A stretch of DNA of 64,000 nt from Nostoc foliaceum FACHB-393 (GCF_014698505.1 NZ_JACJTD010000025.1:1-64000); one strand, 5' to 3'. Positions 55,501 to 63,337 are shown, counted from the first letter of the stretch. The notes: generated by a model from the letters alone, not told the origin. Made by a program: numbers and translations.

Positions 55501-58500
55501 GAGAATTGTACATTGCTGGTGTCCTTTTATCGCAAGGCTACTTCAACCGACCAGAGTTAACACTTGAGAAATTCATCCCTAACCCCTTTAAAAGAAGCAG
55601 AGGAGCAGGGGAGCAGGGGAGCAGAGGGGAAACCTTTAATTCCGATCGCCTTTACAAAACAGGGGACTTAGCACGCTATTTAAGCGATGGCAATATTGAA
55701 TACTTGGGGCGTATTGACAATCAGGTGAAAATTCGAGGTTTCCGCATCGAGTTGGGAGAAATTGAAGCAGTACTGAGCCAACTTGATGTGCAAGCATCTT
55801 GTGCGATCGCCCGTGAAGACATTCCTGGGAACAAACGCTTAGTCGCTTACATTGTGCCTCAAAAAGAACAGGCGCTCACAGTCAGCTTTGTGCGTAGCTT
55901 CCTGAAGTCAAAGTTACCAGAATATATGGTGCCAAGTGCGATCGTTATCTTGGAAGCTTTACCGCTTACCCCCAACGGTAAACTAGACCGCCGCGCTTTG
56001 CCTGCACCTGATTTACATAGCCAATTATTGGACAAATATGTTGCCCCACGTAACCCAATCGAAGAAATCCTGTCGCTAATTTGGGCGCAAGTTCTGAAAG
56101 TAGAGCAAGTAGGCGTATATGATAACTTCTTTGAACTTGGAGGACACTCATTACTAGCAACGCAACTCATCTCCCGTGTGCGTACCAGCTTGAAAGTAGA
56201 ACTACCATTGCGTAGCTTATTTGCTGCACCAACAGTTGCTGAATTGTCCCAAAACATTCAGCGATCGCAGCAACAGGATTTAGAATTAACAGCATCACCC
56301 ATCGTACCAAGGGCGGAGGATGCAGAATTACCACTGTCTTATGCCCAAACACGGCTATGGTTTTTAGACAAGTTAAACCCAAACAGCGCCTTCTACAACT
56401 TCCCCATAGCTTTGCGTTTAGTCGGAACTCTTAATCGAACTGCCTTAGAACAAAGCTTACAAGAAATTGTTCATCGCCACGAAGCGTTACGCACCAACTT
56501 TGTCATCGTTGATGGAAAACCTTCTCAAATCATTCAAACACAACTAAATTGCCCACTCTCAGTTATTGACTTAAAGCATTTATCTACAACCGAGCAAAAA
56601 ATAGCTTCACAGCAATTAGCGCAACAACCCTTTGACTTAGCAAATGAAGCATTAGTTAGGGCAACATTAGTAGTGCTGTCCCAGACAGAACACGCCTTAT
56701 TAGTCTGTATGCATCACATAGTTAGCGATGGCTGGTCAATGGGTGTGTTTGTTCAAGAGCTAGCAGCCTTGTACAATGCTTATTCTCAAGGTGAACCGTC
56801 ACCTTTAACACCACTGCCGATACAGTACGCAGATTTCGCAATTTGGCAGCGAAATTGGTTGCAAGGAGATGTACTACAAAGTCAATTGAGTTACTGGCAA
56901 CAACAACTGGCAAACGCACCAGCTTTGTTGTCACTACCTACTGACCGACCTAGACCATCTATGCAGACTTTTGCAGGAGCATATCAACAGTTTGCGCTCT
57001 CAAAGGAATTAACTGATAAACTCACGCAACTAAGCCAGCAACAAGGAGTTACTTTGTTCATGACGCTGTTAGCAGCGTTTGATACCTTACTTTACCGCTA
57101 TACAGGTACAGAAGACATTTTGGTGGGTTCGCCAATTGCTAACCGCGATCGCAGTGAGATAGAAGGGTTAATTGGCTTTTTTCTCAACACTTTAGTCATG
57201 CGTACCAATTTGGCTGGCAATCCTAGCTTTAGCGAATTACTAGGTCGTGTTCGTGAAATGGCGATGGATGCATACTCTCATCAGAATTTGCCTTTTGAAA
57301 TGCTGGTTGAAGCATTGCAGCCAGAACGGGATCTCAGTCACACACCACTGTTTCAAGTGATGTTTGTCCTCCAAAATGCTCCTATATCTCAACAATTGGA
57401 GTTGACTGGGTTAACTGTCAGTCCACTGGTGGTAAAAAGTACAACTACCAAGTTTGATCTGACTTTAGGAATGGAAAACACTGCCACCGGACTGGTTGGG
57501 ATGTGGGAATACAACACTGATTTGTTTGATGCATCCACCATTGAGCGAATGACGGGTCATTTTCTGACATTGCTGGAAGGTATTATTGCTAACCCAGAGG
57601 AACGAATTTCTCAACTGCCACTGTTAACAGAAGTTGAGCAACATCAACTATTAGTAGAGTGGACTGATACTCAGGTAGATTATCCACTAGATAAATGTAT
57701 CCATCAGTTGTTTGAAGAGCAGGTTCAGCGTACACCTGATGCAGTGGCAGTTGTTTTTGAAGAGCAACAACTGACTTACCACGAGTTGAATAGTCGTGCT
57801 AACCAGTTGGCGCACTACCTCAAGTCTTTGGGAGTGTCCGCAGATATGCTGGTGGGTATTTGTGTGGAACGCTCAATAGAAATGGTGGTGGGACTATTAG
57901 GTATTCTTAAGGCGGGTGGGGCATACCTACCACTTGACCCTGAGTATCCGACTGAGCGTTTGCACTTTATGCTAGAAGATGCCCAAGTTTCGGTGTTGCT
58001 GACTCAGCAGAAACTCCTTGATAGGCTGTCCCAACATCAAGCAAAGCTGGTTTGTTTGGATACTGACTGGCAGCTTATTTCTCAGTCAAGTCAGGATAAT
58101 CTCATCACTGAGACACAAGCAACTAATTTGGCTTATGTGATATATACCTCCGGTTCTACGGGTCAACCCAAGGGAGTGCTGATTGCTCATCAAGGATTAT
58201 TAAATTTGGTGTTCTGGCATCAAAACACTTTTAACATCACGACCTTAGACAAAGCCACTCAGCTAGCAGGAACAGCATTTGATGCTGCTGTATGGGAGTT
58301 GTGGCCTTACCTGACCGCAGGAGCAAGTATCTACTTAGTCAAATCTGAGTTCCTTAGCTCGTTAGTGAAGCTACGAGACTGGTTGATTTCCAAGAAGATT
58401 ACTATCAGTTTTCTGCCAACACCATTGGCACAGGAATTACTGTCTTTGGAATGGCCAAGTGAAAGTTTGGCTTTGCGAACCATACTAACTGGAGGAGATA

Positions 58501-59564
58501 AGCTTCATCAGTATCCATCAGATTTAATCCCCTTCCAACTAGTGAATAACTATGGCCCAACTGAGAATACTGTTGTTACAACTTCTGGACTGGTAGTTGC
58601 CAAGGAGCAAGAACAGATATCACCGAGTATTGGGCGAGCGATCGCTAACACTCAAATCTATATTCTAGATAGCAACCTGCAATTAGTTCCCGTTGGTATC
58701 CCAGGAGAGTTACATATTGCTGGTGTTGGATTGGCAAAAGGCTACCTTAACCGCCCCGAACTGACAACTGAAAAATTCATCCTCAATCCCTTTAGCACTG
58801 AGCTGCATTCGCGCCTATACAAAACTGGGGATTTAGCACGTTATCTACCGGATGGCAACATTGAATACCTGGGACGCATTGACAATCAAGTAAAAATTCG
58901 GGGCTTCCGCATCGAGTTGGCAGAAATTGAAGCATTACTGGGACAACATGATGATGTGCAGATATGTTGTGTCATTGCTCGTGAAGAAACTTCAGGTAAT
59001 AAGCGCTTAGTCGCCTACGTAGTGCCGCATTTACAGATGACACCCACAACGGACGAACTGCGTCAGTTTCTTGACGATAAACTGCCTGGGTATATGGTGC
59101 CAAGTGTTTTTGTGATGCTGGAGTCCTTACCCCTGACACCCAACGGCAAAGTAGACCGTCGCGCTTTGCCTGCTCCAGATTTACAACAGGAACTATCAAA
59201 TTATGTAATGCCAAATACTGAAGTAGAAAGAATCATTGCTGGCATTTGGCAAAAAACACTGGAAGTAGAAAAAGTGGGAATTTACAATAATTTCTTTGAA
59301 CTAGGAGGTCATTCGTTACTACTGGTACGAATTAATCAGCAATTACAGGAAAAGTTTGGTTTGGAAGTGTCAATAGTTGATATGTTTAATTACCCAACTA
59401 TACATAGACTAAGCCAATACTTAAGTACTAAACTTAATAAAGAAGATACATTAAAACAAAATAATTCTCGCCCTCAATCTCCAAGTGAAAGCAAAGCTTT
59501 CAGGAATCAACAATTACAGCTTAGACAGCAGTATCTTTCTCAAAGAAAGGGTAAAAAGTTATGA
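46554..59564 (+). CDS. nosA: Tetramodular NRPS, nostopeptolide synthetase NosA-like
   Basis: 4336 residues: four C-A-PCP modules. The starter C1 has HHIAGDMW (His137/138), where canonical HHxxxDG has Gly. The other C domains have HHxVSDGW at about 1245, 2304 and 3387. PCP serines (GGHSLL) are at 1045, 2112, 3199 and 4254. A-domain pockets read by hand: A1 DAFFLGVTFK (Ile-like), A2 DVWHISLIDK (Ser), A3 DVQFIAHLAK (Pro/4-methyl-Pro-like), A4 DAWFLGNVVK (Leu). No E, MT or TE domain is present. A starter C domain plus Ile-Ser-MePro-Leu followed by a PKS is the NosA-NosB order of the nostopeptolides, where an N-terminal short fatty acyl group caps Ile. Four repeat-derived insertions keep the frame. 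The stop overlaps the PKS start (ATGA). The methylproline genes are not in the window. Confidence 0.85.
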   Translation: MDGIIKIMYPLSSGQEAMWFIYQIASESVAYNIFITVKINSYLNIAAVNRVWGKIIEHHPILRTTYTIHEGKPVQQVNQQHKFNLEVIDAKNWSENQLKEKIFAITDRPFNLEKDSVLRVNLFTRSAEEHILLLTMHHIAGDMWSFDLLLSEFKALYADEIEQVSQEQTEAADSFTKNKSYLEFVRWQSEMLSSSRGEKLWQYWQQQLAGELPILNLLVDKPRPPVKTSQGATHISKLDEQLIQKLNHLALVSRTSLYQILLAAFYVQLYRYTNQTDILIGSPMRGRWGREFKEIVGYFVNLNVLRVSVQENATFKEFLAQVSKTVREAQKHQDYPFSLLAEQLQPQRDPSRSPLCQVSFTWQAHRWCEPTENSLHSGEQLLEIKPYLLGHQRGADFDLNLMAMEAQGVLQLCWQYNTDLFEASTIMRMAGHFMTLLEGIVANPQEQIWQLPLLTEIEQQQLLVEWNDTGVDYLQDKCIHQFFEEQVDSTPDAVAVVFENQQLTYQQLNCRANQLAHYLQSLGVGENVLVGLCVERSLEMVVGLLGILKAGGAYVPLDPEYPAERLSFMLTDTQVKVLLTQEKLVESLPQHQARVVCLDTDWHSISQANQDNLNSTVRAENLSYVIYTSGSTGTPKGVAVTHQAVNRLVLNTNYIQLTDDECVAQAANIAFDAATFEIWGALLHGAKLVIITKSVLLIPEEFAVNIREHQVSVLFLTTALFNQLASVVPQAFSSLRYLLFGGEAVDPKWVLEVLDKGAPQHLLHVYGPTENTTFSSWYLVEDLATTATTIPIGRMIANTQIYILDQNLQPVPVGVPGEIYLGGAGLAQGYFNRPELTKEKFIPNPFEKAGSRRQDSAAVASPRASAGGRRQKVEGSKLYKTGDLARYLADGNIEYLGRIDNQVKIRGFRIELSEIEAVLSQHGDVQVSCVIVREDTPGDKRLVAYVVAHQDCKLTISELRQFLKAKLPDYMVPNAIVILESLPLTPNGKVDRRALPTPDLHSEQQDKFVAPRNPIEEMLALLWTQVLKVELLGIHDNFFELGGHSLLATQLVSRIRNVFKVELALRELFARATVAELAQSIRQLQQQDLELSEPPILPKVRDAELPLSYAQQRLWFLDQLEPNSAFYNIPMALRLVGNLNQPALEQSLLEIIHRHEALRTNFITVDGKPSQIIQTRREQGTGNREQGTVSIVDFKDLSTNEQEIASKQLARQQAIEPFDLANGALIRTTLLVLSETEHILLVCMHHVVSDGWSMGVFVQELAALYDAYAQGQPSPLAPLPIQYADFAIWQREWLQGNVLQNQLTYWQQQLANAPSLLSLPTDRPRPAVQTFAGAYQKFALSAELTGRLTQLSQKQGVTLFMTLLAAFDTLLYRYTGAEDILVGSPIANRDRSEIEGLIGFFVNTLVMRTDLAGNPSFSELLTRVREIAMEAYSHQHLPFEMLVEALQPERDLSHTPLFQVMFTLQNAPISTVELNQLSVSSTLIEGTTSKFDLTLSMENTATGVVGVWEYSTDLFDASTIERMTGHFVTLLESIIAKPQQSISQLPLLTEVEQQQLLVEWNNTQADYPLDKCLHQLFEEQVALTPDAVAVVFENQQLTYQQLNCRANELAHYLQSLGVGADVLVGICLERSLLMVVGLLGILKAGGAYVPLDPDYPSDRLSFMLEDAQVGVLLTQQQLKEKLPQHQGQVVYLDTDWQFISQFSQENPITTVQASNLAYVIYTSGSTGKPKGAMNTHLGICNRLLWMQQAYQLTAVDCILQKTPFSFDVSVWEFFWPLLNGARLVVAKPRGHKDSAYLVNLILEQQVTHVHFVPSMLQVFLEEPSLENCRSLKRVICSGEALPVELQERFFARLECELHNLYGPTEAAIDVTYWQCFPDGNLRTVPIGRAIANTQIYILDEHLQPVPVGVAGELHIAGLGLARGYLNRPELTKEKFISNPFDNSKLYKTGDLARYLPDGTIEYIGRIDNQVKIRGFRIELGEIEVLLNQCEDVQASCVIAREGTTGDKCLVAYVVPHQHSKPTTNELRQFLKAKLPDYMVPSAFVILESMPLTSNGKVDRRALPAPDLSSEIKDKYVAPRTPIEEILAQTWSQVLQLPQVGIHDNFFELGGHSLLATQLVSRIRNIFKVELPLRELFAAATLAELAREIEQLQQQDLQLSAPPILPRAENAQLALSYAQQRLWFLDQFEPNSPFYNMSIALRLAGTVEVAALEQSFQEIIHRHEALRTNFITVDGQATQIIQKETNWTVSVVDLKHLSTTEQEIASQQLVQQQAIQPFELATQALVRATLVVLSETEHILLICIHHIVSDGWSIGLFLQELAALYNAYSQGQPSPLAPLPIQYADFALWQRQWLQGEVLQSQLNYWQQKLASAPTLLSLPTDRPRLAVQTYQGTHQEFALSEGLTSKLAKLSQEQGVTLFMTLLAAFDTLLYRYTGTEDILVGSPIANRDRSEIEGLIGFFVNTLVMRTDLAGNPSFSELLSRVREMAMEAYSHQHLPFEMLVEALQPERDLSHTPLFQVMFVVQNAPTSGLELTGLTVSSLPIKGTTSRFDLTLIMQNSPTGLVGVWEYNTDLFDASTIERMTGHFVTLLEGIIANPEERISQLTLLTQPEQQKLLVEWNDTQVDYPQDLCIHQLFEKQVDSTPDAIALIARSANAVVFEDQQLTYYELNYRANQLANYLRSLGVGSDILVGLCVERSLEMVVGLLGILKAGAAYVPLDPEYPLERLSFILEDAQVRVLLTQQSLLDRLPQHQAHQVYLDTDAQLISQSGQDNPISDVQANNLAYIIYTSGSTGQPKGIAMNQLALSNLILWHRENLKIPHGAKTLQFASISFDVSFQEIFTTWCSGGTLFLIGEELRRDTSALLGFLQQKAIERMFLPFVALQQLAEVAIGGELVNSHLREIITAGEQLQITPAISQWLSKLTDCTLHNHYGPSESHLATSFTLTNSVETWPLLPSIGRPIANAQIYILDRFLQPVPVGVPGELYIAGVLLSQGYFNRPELTLEKFIPNPFKRSRGAGEQGSRGETFNSDRLYKTGDLARYLSDGNIEYLGRIDNQVKIRGFRIELGEIEAVLSQLDVQASCAIAREDIPGNKRLVAYIVPQKEQALTVSFVRSFLKSKLPEYMVPSAIVILEALPLTPNGKLDRRALPAPDLHSQLLDKYVAPRNPIEEILSLIWAQVLKVEQVGVYDNFFELGGHSLLATQLISRVRTSLKVELPLRSLFAAPTVAELSQNIQRSQQQDLELTASPIVPRAEDAELPLSYAQTRLWFLDKLNPNSAFYNFPIALRLVGTLNRTALEQSLQEIVHRHEALRTNFVIVDGKPSQIIQTQLNCPLSVIDLKHLSTTEQKIASQQLAQQPFDLANEALVRATLVVLSQTEHALLVCMHHIVSDGWSMGVFVQELAALYNAYSQGEPSPLTPLPIQYADFAIWQRNWLQGDVLQSQLSYWQQQLANAPALLSLPTDRPRPSMQTFAGAYQQFALSKELTDKLTQLSQQQGVTLFMTLLAAFDTLLYRYTGTEDILVGSPIANRDRSEIEGLIGFFLNTLVMRTNLAGNPSFSELLGRVREMAMDAYSHQNLPFEMLVEALQPERDLSHTPLFQVMFVLQNAPISQQLELTGLTVSPLVVKSTTTKFDLTLGMENTATGLVGMWEYNTDLFDASTIERMTGHFLTLLEGIIANPEERISQLPLLTEVEQHQLLVEWTDTQVDYPLDKCIHQLFEEQVQRTPDAVAVVFEEQQLTYHELNSRANQLAHYLKSLGVSADMLVGICVERSIEMVVGLLGILKAGGAYLPLDPEYPTERLHFMLEDAQVSVLLTQQKLLDRLSQHQAKLVCLDTDWQLISQSSQDNLITETQATNLAYVIYTSGSTGQPKGVLIAHQGLLNLVFWHQNTFNITTLDKATQLAGTAFDAAVWELWPYLTAGASIYLVKSEFLSSLVKLRDWLISKKITISFLPTPLAQELLSLEWPSESLALRTILTGGDKLHQYPSDLIPFQLVNNYGPTENTVVTTSGLVVAKEQEQISPSIGRAIANTQIYILDSNLQLVPVGIPGELHIAGVGLAKGYLNRPELTTEKFILNPFSTELHSRLYKTGDLARYLPDGNIEYLGRIDNQVKIRGFRIELAEIEALLGQHDDVQICCVIAREETSGNKRLVAYVVPHLQMTPTTDELRQFLDDKLPGYMVPSVFVMLESLPLTPNGKVDRRALPAPDLQQELSNYVMPNTEVERIIAGIWQKTLEVEKVGIYNNFFELGGHSLLLVRINQQLQEKFGLEVSIVDMFNYPTIHRLSQYLSTKLNKEDTLKQNNSRPQSPSESKAFRNQQLQLRQQYLSQRKGKKL
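49094..49185 (+). repeat. Tandem-repeat insertion in A1, with a nested 32-bp repeat
   Basis: Between NPF and LYKTGDLARYL of A1 (about residues 848-878) the DNA is GAAGGCAGGAAGCAGGAGGC, then the 32-bp repeat 49116-49147, then GGCAGGAGGCAGAAGGCAG. The other A domains have 5-19 residues here. The nested repeat (GATAGCGCAGCGGTAGCGAG to GAGCGTC) is 30/32 identical to 44268-44299. The frame is kept. Confidence 0.85.
50083..50110 (+). repeat. Four tandem GGGAACA heptamers in frame in C2
   Basis: Exact units start at 50083, 50090, 50097 and 50104. They encode REQGTGNREQGT-type sequence between SQIIQT and VSIVDF (about residues 1177-1189), where C3 and C4 have 6-7 residues. Four 7-bp units plus flanking bases keep the frame. 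Confidence 0.85.
54498..54521 (+). repeat. 24-bp small dispersed repeat in frame in A3
   Basis: The insertion begins CTAATCGCACGCTCCGCG and ends AACGCA, adding LIARSANA (about residues 2649-2656) inside what is DAVAVVFE in A1, A2 and A4. It shares length and its first seven bases with the repeat in the STAND ATPase gene at 11401-11424. Confidence 0.85.
55594..55632 (+). repeat. GGGGAGCA octamer insertion in the A3 loop
   Basis: Two exact GGGGAGCA units (55608, 55616) with degenerate flanking units encode RSRGAGEQGSRGET between NPF and RLYKTGDL, the same loop that carries the larger insertion in A1. Confidence 0.75.
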
Positions 59565-62500
59565 TAAATTCCATTAATATTAATGATTTCAATAATGAAA
59601 TAGCAATAATTTCTCTTGCTGGTAGGTTCCCAGAAGCCAAAGATATTGACTCTTTTTGGCAAAATTTGCGTGATGGCGTAGAATCTATCTCCAGGTTGAC
59701 GGATGAAGAATTAATAAATTCTGGCGTTTCTCTAGATTTACTGAATAATCCTAATTATGTAAAAGCTAATGCTGTTTTATCAGATATTGAATTGTTTGAT
59801 GCAAACTTTTTCGCCTATAGCGCGAAAGAAGCTGAGTTAATAGATCCCCAACAACGCTTATTTTTAGAGTTGGCGTGGGAGGCAATAGAAAAGGCTGGTT
59901 ATGATCCGCATACCTATAATGGGTTAATAGGGGTTTATGCTGGTGTGGGAATGAACAGGTATCTTGTCAACAATCTCTACCCTCATCATCAATTATTAGA
60001 GACAGTTGATCCACTGCAATTAATAATCTCCAACGATAAAGATTTCTTGCCAACACGAGTTGCATATAAGCTCAACTTGACTGGGACAGCAGTGAATGTG
60101 CAAACAGCCTGTTCTACTTCTTTGGTTGCTGTTCACTTAGCTTGCCAAAGTCTATTAAATTGTGAATGTGACATGGCTTTAGCTGGTGGAGTTACTCTCA
60201 GCATTCCCCAAAAAATAGGTTATTTGCATCAAGAGGGAATGATTCTTTCTCCTGATGGACACTGCTGTGCTTTTGATGCTAAGGCACAAGGAACAATTGC
60301 TAGTAGCGGTGCTGGGATTGTGGTATTGAAAAGATTAAAGGATGCGATCGCAGACCGCGACCACATCCATGCAATCATTAAAGGTTCGGCAATTAATAAT
60401 GATGGTGCAATGAAAGTGGGCTTCACTGCTCCTAGTGTTAGCGGTCAAGCAGCAGTCATTGCCGAGGCTCAAGCTATAGCTGGTGTAGATGCCGAAACAA
60501 TTTCCTACATCGAAGCTCATGGGACAGCTACACCTTTAGGAGATCCCATTGAAATTGCCGCTTTAACTCAAGCTTTTAATCAAAGTACTGATAAAAAAGG
60601 TTTTTGCGCTATTGGTTCGTTAAAAACCAACTTAGGACATTTAGATACAGCAGCAGGTGTGGCAGGTTTGATTAAAACTGTATTAGCACTGCAAAATAAA
60701 ATGCTGCCTCCTAGTTTGCACTTCGAGACACCAAATCCCAAAATTGATTTTGTCAACAGTCCTTTTTACGTCAATACAACCCTGACTGAATGGAAAACAA
60801 ACAACACTCCTCGCCGTGCTGGAGTTAGTTCTTTTGGTATCGGGGGTACTAATGCTCATGTAATTTTAGAAGAAGCACCTGTTTTTGAGCAGGGGAGCAG
60901 GGAAGCAGGGGAGCCAGTGCGTTGCGGAGGTTCCCTCCGTTGTAGCAACTGGCGTGAGCAGGGGAGAAATTATCAATTGTTGGTACTCTCGGCTAAAACT
61001 GCGAGTGCGCTTGAAAAGGCAACAGCTAATTTAATCACGCATTTAAAAGAGCATCCAGAACTGAACTTAGGTGATGTAGCTTATACCCTCAATAGTGGTC
61101 GGCGGGGTTTTAATTACCGACGGATGTTAATTTGTCAAGGCTTAGAAGATGCTGTCAAAACTCTTGGTAGTTTAGAGGCACAACAAGTTTTTAGCAATTA
61201 TACAGAGATTACAGAACGGTCTGTTGTCTTTATGTTTCCCGGTCAAGGTTCCCAGTATGTGAATATGGCGCGGGAAATTTATGAAACTGAGACAGTATTT
61301 AAAGAACAAGTTGATTATTGCTCAGAAATTCTTAAACCCTTACTAGGGCTAGATTTACGTCACATACTTTACCCCAGTGAGCAAAAGATTGATGAAGCAT
61401 CAAAGCAACTTCAACAAACAGCCGTTGCTCAACCTGCTATTTTTGTAATTGAATACGCCCTAGCTAAATTATGGCAGTCTTATGGAGTGGAGCCACAAGC
61501 TGCGATCGGTCACAGTATTGGCGAGTATGTAGCAGCAACTCTAGCAGAAGTTTTTTCCCTAGAAGATGCCTTATCTCTGGTAGCAGCACGCGGACAGATG
61601 ATGCAGCAACTGCCTACTGGAGCAATGCTTTCAATTCCCCTGCCCGCAGACAAGATAAAATCCCTACTAGGGCAAGAACTTTCTGTTGCAGCGATTAATC
61701 AACCCTCCCAGTGTGTAGTTTCCGGTTCCACAGCAGCAGTACATACACTACAAAATCAGCTTGCTGCTCAAGGGATTGAATGTCGCCGACTGCATACTTC
61801 CCATGCCTTCCATTCGCAAATGATGGAACCAATCTTAAAGGCATTTGCAGAACGAGTCAAAAAAGTTACTTTAAATCCCCCAAAACTTCCTTATATCTCC
61901 AACCTGACTGGTAATTGGATTACAGTTACCCAAGCCACAAATCCCGACTACTACGCTCAACATCTGCGTTCCACTGTGCTGTTTGCCCAAGGTGTCGAGA
62001 AATTATTGGCAACACCTGAGCAAGTCTTACTAGAAGTGGGGCCAGGACACACATTGACTACATTAGTCAAAAGACATCCAGACAAAGCAGCTGCACAAAC
62101 GGTGTTGACTTCGGTACGTCATCCTCAAGAAAAGCAATCTGATAATCATGTTTTATTCACTACATTAGGTCAACTCTGGCTGGCTGGAGTCAATATAGAT
62201 TGGTTTGGATTCTATAGTCACCAGGAGCATTACCGCCTTCCCTTACCGACTTATCCCTTTGAGCGCCAACGTTATTGGATTGACCCCCCACAAAAAACAG
62301 CTTGGGGAAAGTTGCAAGCATTACCCACACCATCACAATTATGGACATCGCTTGTACAAGAAGGTCAAAATCAAGCAAATACTAGAAATGCAGAACTCAA
62401 CGAGTTAACATATCAGGAAAACATACAGTGGTTGGATCGTTTATGTACAGCCTACATCAACTCTGCATTCAGGCAATTAGGGGCTTTTAGCAATGCCGAA

Positions 62501-63337
62501 GAAAAGTATTCTTTGGAGAATTTGTTGACGCAATGCCATATTTCTCCTCGTTATCAGCAATTGTTTTCTAGATGGTTGCAAATATTAGTTGAGCAAGGAC
62601 AACTACAGGAACAGGAGGGGTTATTTACTGGGCTACTACCATGTTCACAAGATTATATTAATGAACATTTAGAAGAAGTTAGAGTGAGGTTTGCTACTTC
62701 ATCTTTAGTAGATTTAGATTTAGTACAACGCTGTGGTGAAAATTTAGCTGCTATTGTTGTTGAACAAGAACCCTTAGAGATTTTCAATGAACTGGTTTAC
62801 CAAAAAGGAAACAACGGCTCATATTCAAAATCTCCCTTAAATACTTACTACAACTCTATTTTGCACTCAAGTTTGGAACAGGTGGTCAAATTATTGCCAT
62901 TGGCTCAAGCTTCTGCATCAGCCGCATTTAGCATAAAATCTAGGCTAGAACAGAATAACCATCAATCAGAGATTTCATTACAAAGAAAGCCGGATATTTT
63001 TCAGCCAGAAAAATTATCTGCACTCCACTCAAGACCTGATTTGCCTACTTCTTATCTAGCTCCCCGTAATGAGATTGAGCAAAAACTTGCCGATATATGG
63101 GAAGAATTATTAGGAATTAAACAGGTGGGAATCCATGACAACTTTTTTAAATTAGGAGGAGATTCTTTAATAGCCGTTCAAGTTTTATCCCGAATACGGA
63201 ATATTTTTGCTATCCGATTATCTGTAGCAAATTTATTTGAGTCACCCACAATAGCTGAAATAGCACCAAAGTTAGAAAAACAAATAGATCCAGATACAAG
63301 CTTTAGTGCAAGCGAGAGAGAAGAAATAACAATTTGA
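59561..63337 (+). CDS. nosB: Monomodular type I PKS, NosB-like (KS-AT-ACP)
   Basis: 1258 residues. KS (about 10-435) has Cys184 in QTACSTSL, EAHGTATPLGDP, and KTNLGHLDTAAG. AT (about 555-860) has GHSIGEY (Ser652) and HAFH at 748-751, the malonyl-CoA form. ACP has Ser1202 in KLGGDSLIAV. No KR, DH, ER or TE is present, so a beta-keto unit is kept at this stage. Residues about 945-1110 (WLDRLCTAYINSAFRQLG ... HISPRYQQLFSRWLQILVEQ ... SLEQVVKLLP) resemble the linker that precedes a C-methyltransferase, but the SAM-binding part is absent. Its start overlaps the NRPS stop by four bases. It is predicted to extend the Leu loaded by NosA by one acetate unit. A repeat-derived insertion follows the KS. 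Confidence 0.85.
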   Translation: MINSININDFNNEIAIISLAGRFPEAKDIDSFWQNLRDGVESISRLTDEELINSGVSLDLLNNPNYVKANAVLSDIELFDANFFAYSAKEAELIDPQQRLFLELAWEAIEKAGYDPHTYNGLIGVYAGVGMNRYLVNNLYPHHQLLETVDPLQLIISNDKDFLPTRVAYKLNLTGTAVNVQTACSTSLVAVHLACQSLLNCECDMALAGGVTLSIPQKIGYLHQEGMILSPDGHCCAFDAKAQGTIASSGAGIVVLKRLKDAIADRDHIHAIIKGSAINNDGAMKVGFTAPSVSGQAAVIAEAQAIAGVDAETISYIEAHGTATPLGDPIEIAALTQAFNQSTDKKGFCAIGSLKTNLGHLDTAAGVAGLIKTVLALQNKMLPPSLHFETPNPKIDFVNSPFYVNTTLTEWKTNNTPRRAGVSSFGIGGTNAHVILEEAPVFEQGSREAGEPVRCGGSLRCSNWREQGRNYQLLVLSAKTASALEKATANLITHLKEHPELNLGDVAYTLNSGRRGFNYRRMLICQGLEDAVKTLGSLEAQQVFSNYTEITERSVVFMFPGQGSQYVNMAREIYETETVFKEQVDYCSEILKPLLGLDLRHILYPSEQKIDEASKQLQQTAVAQPAIFVIEYALAKLWQSYGVEPQAAIGHSIGEYVAATLAEVFSLEDALSLVAARGQMMQQLPTGAMLSIPLPADKIKSLLGQELSVAAINQPSQCVVSGSTAAVHTLQNQLAAQGIECRRLHTSHAFHSQMMEPILKAFAERVKKVTLNPPKLPYISNLTGNWITVTQATNPDYYAQHLRSTVLFAQGVEKLLATPEQVLLEVGPGHTLTTLVKRHPDKAAAQTVLTSVRHPQEKQSDNHVLFTTLGQLWLAGVNIDWFGFYSHQEHYRLPLPTYPFERQRYWIDPPQKTAWGKLQALPTPSQLWTSLVQEGQNQANTRNAELNELTYQENIQWLDRLCTAYINSAFRQLGAFSNAEEKYSLENLLTQCHISPRYQQLFSRWLQILVEQGQLQEQEGLFTGLLPCSQDYINEHLEEVRVRFATSSLVDLDLVQRCGENLAAIVVEQEPLEIFNELVYQKGNNGSYSKSPLNTYYNSILHSSLEQVVKLLPLAQASASAAFSIKSRLEQNNHQSEISLQRKPDIFQPEKLSALHSRPDLPTSYLAPRNEIEQKLADIWEELLGIKQVGIHDNFFKLGGDSLIAVQVLSRIRNIFAIRLSVANLFESPTIAEIAPKLEKQIDPDTSFSASEREEITI
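60886..60966 (+). repeat. GGGGAGCA insertion in the KS-AT linker, with a nested hairpin repeat
   Basis: GAGCAGGGGAGCAGGGAAGC, then a hairpin repeat at 60913-60953 (GCCAGT...CGGAGG TTCC CTCCG...ACTGGC), then GTGAGCAGGGGAG. The encoded EQGSREAGEPVRCGGSLRCS is out of character for the linker between NAHVILEEAP and YQLLVLSAKT. The frame is preserved. Confidence 0.8.

Noticed and set aside
55859..56257. 132-codon antisense frame inside the NRPS gene, with similar ones at 49460, 52661 and 53371
   Set aside because: They recur at homologous positions of the repeated modules, as expected for shadow frames of conserved coding sequence.
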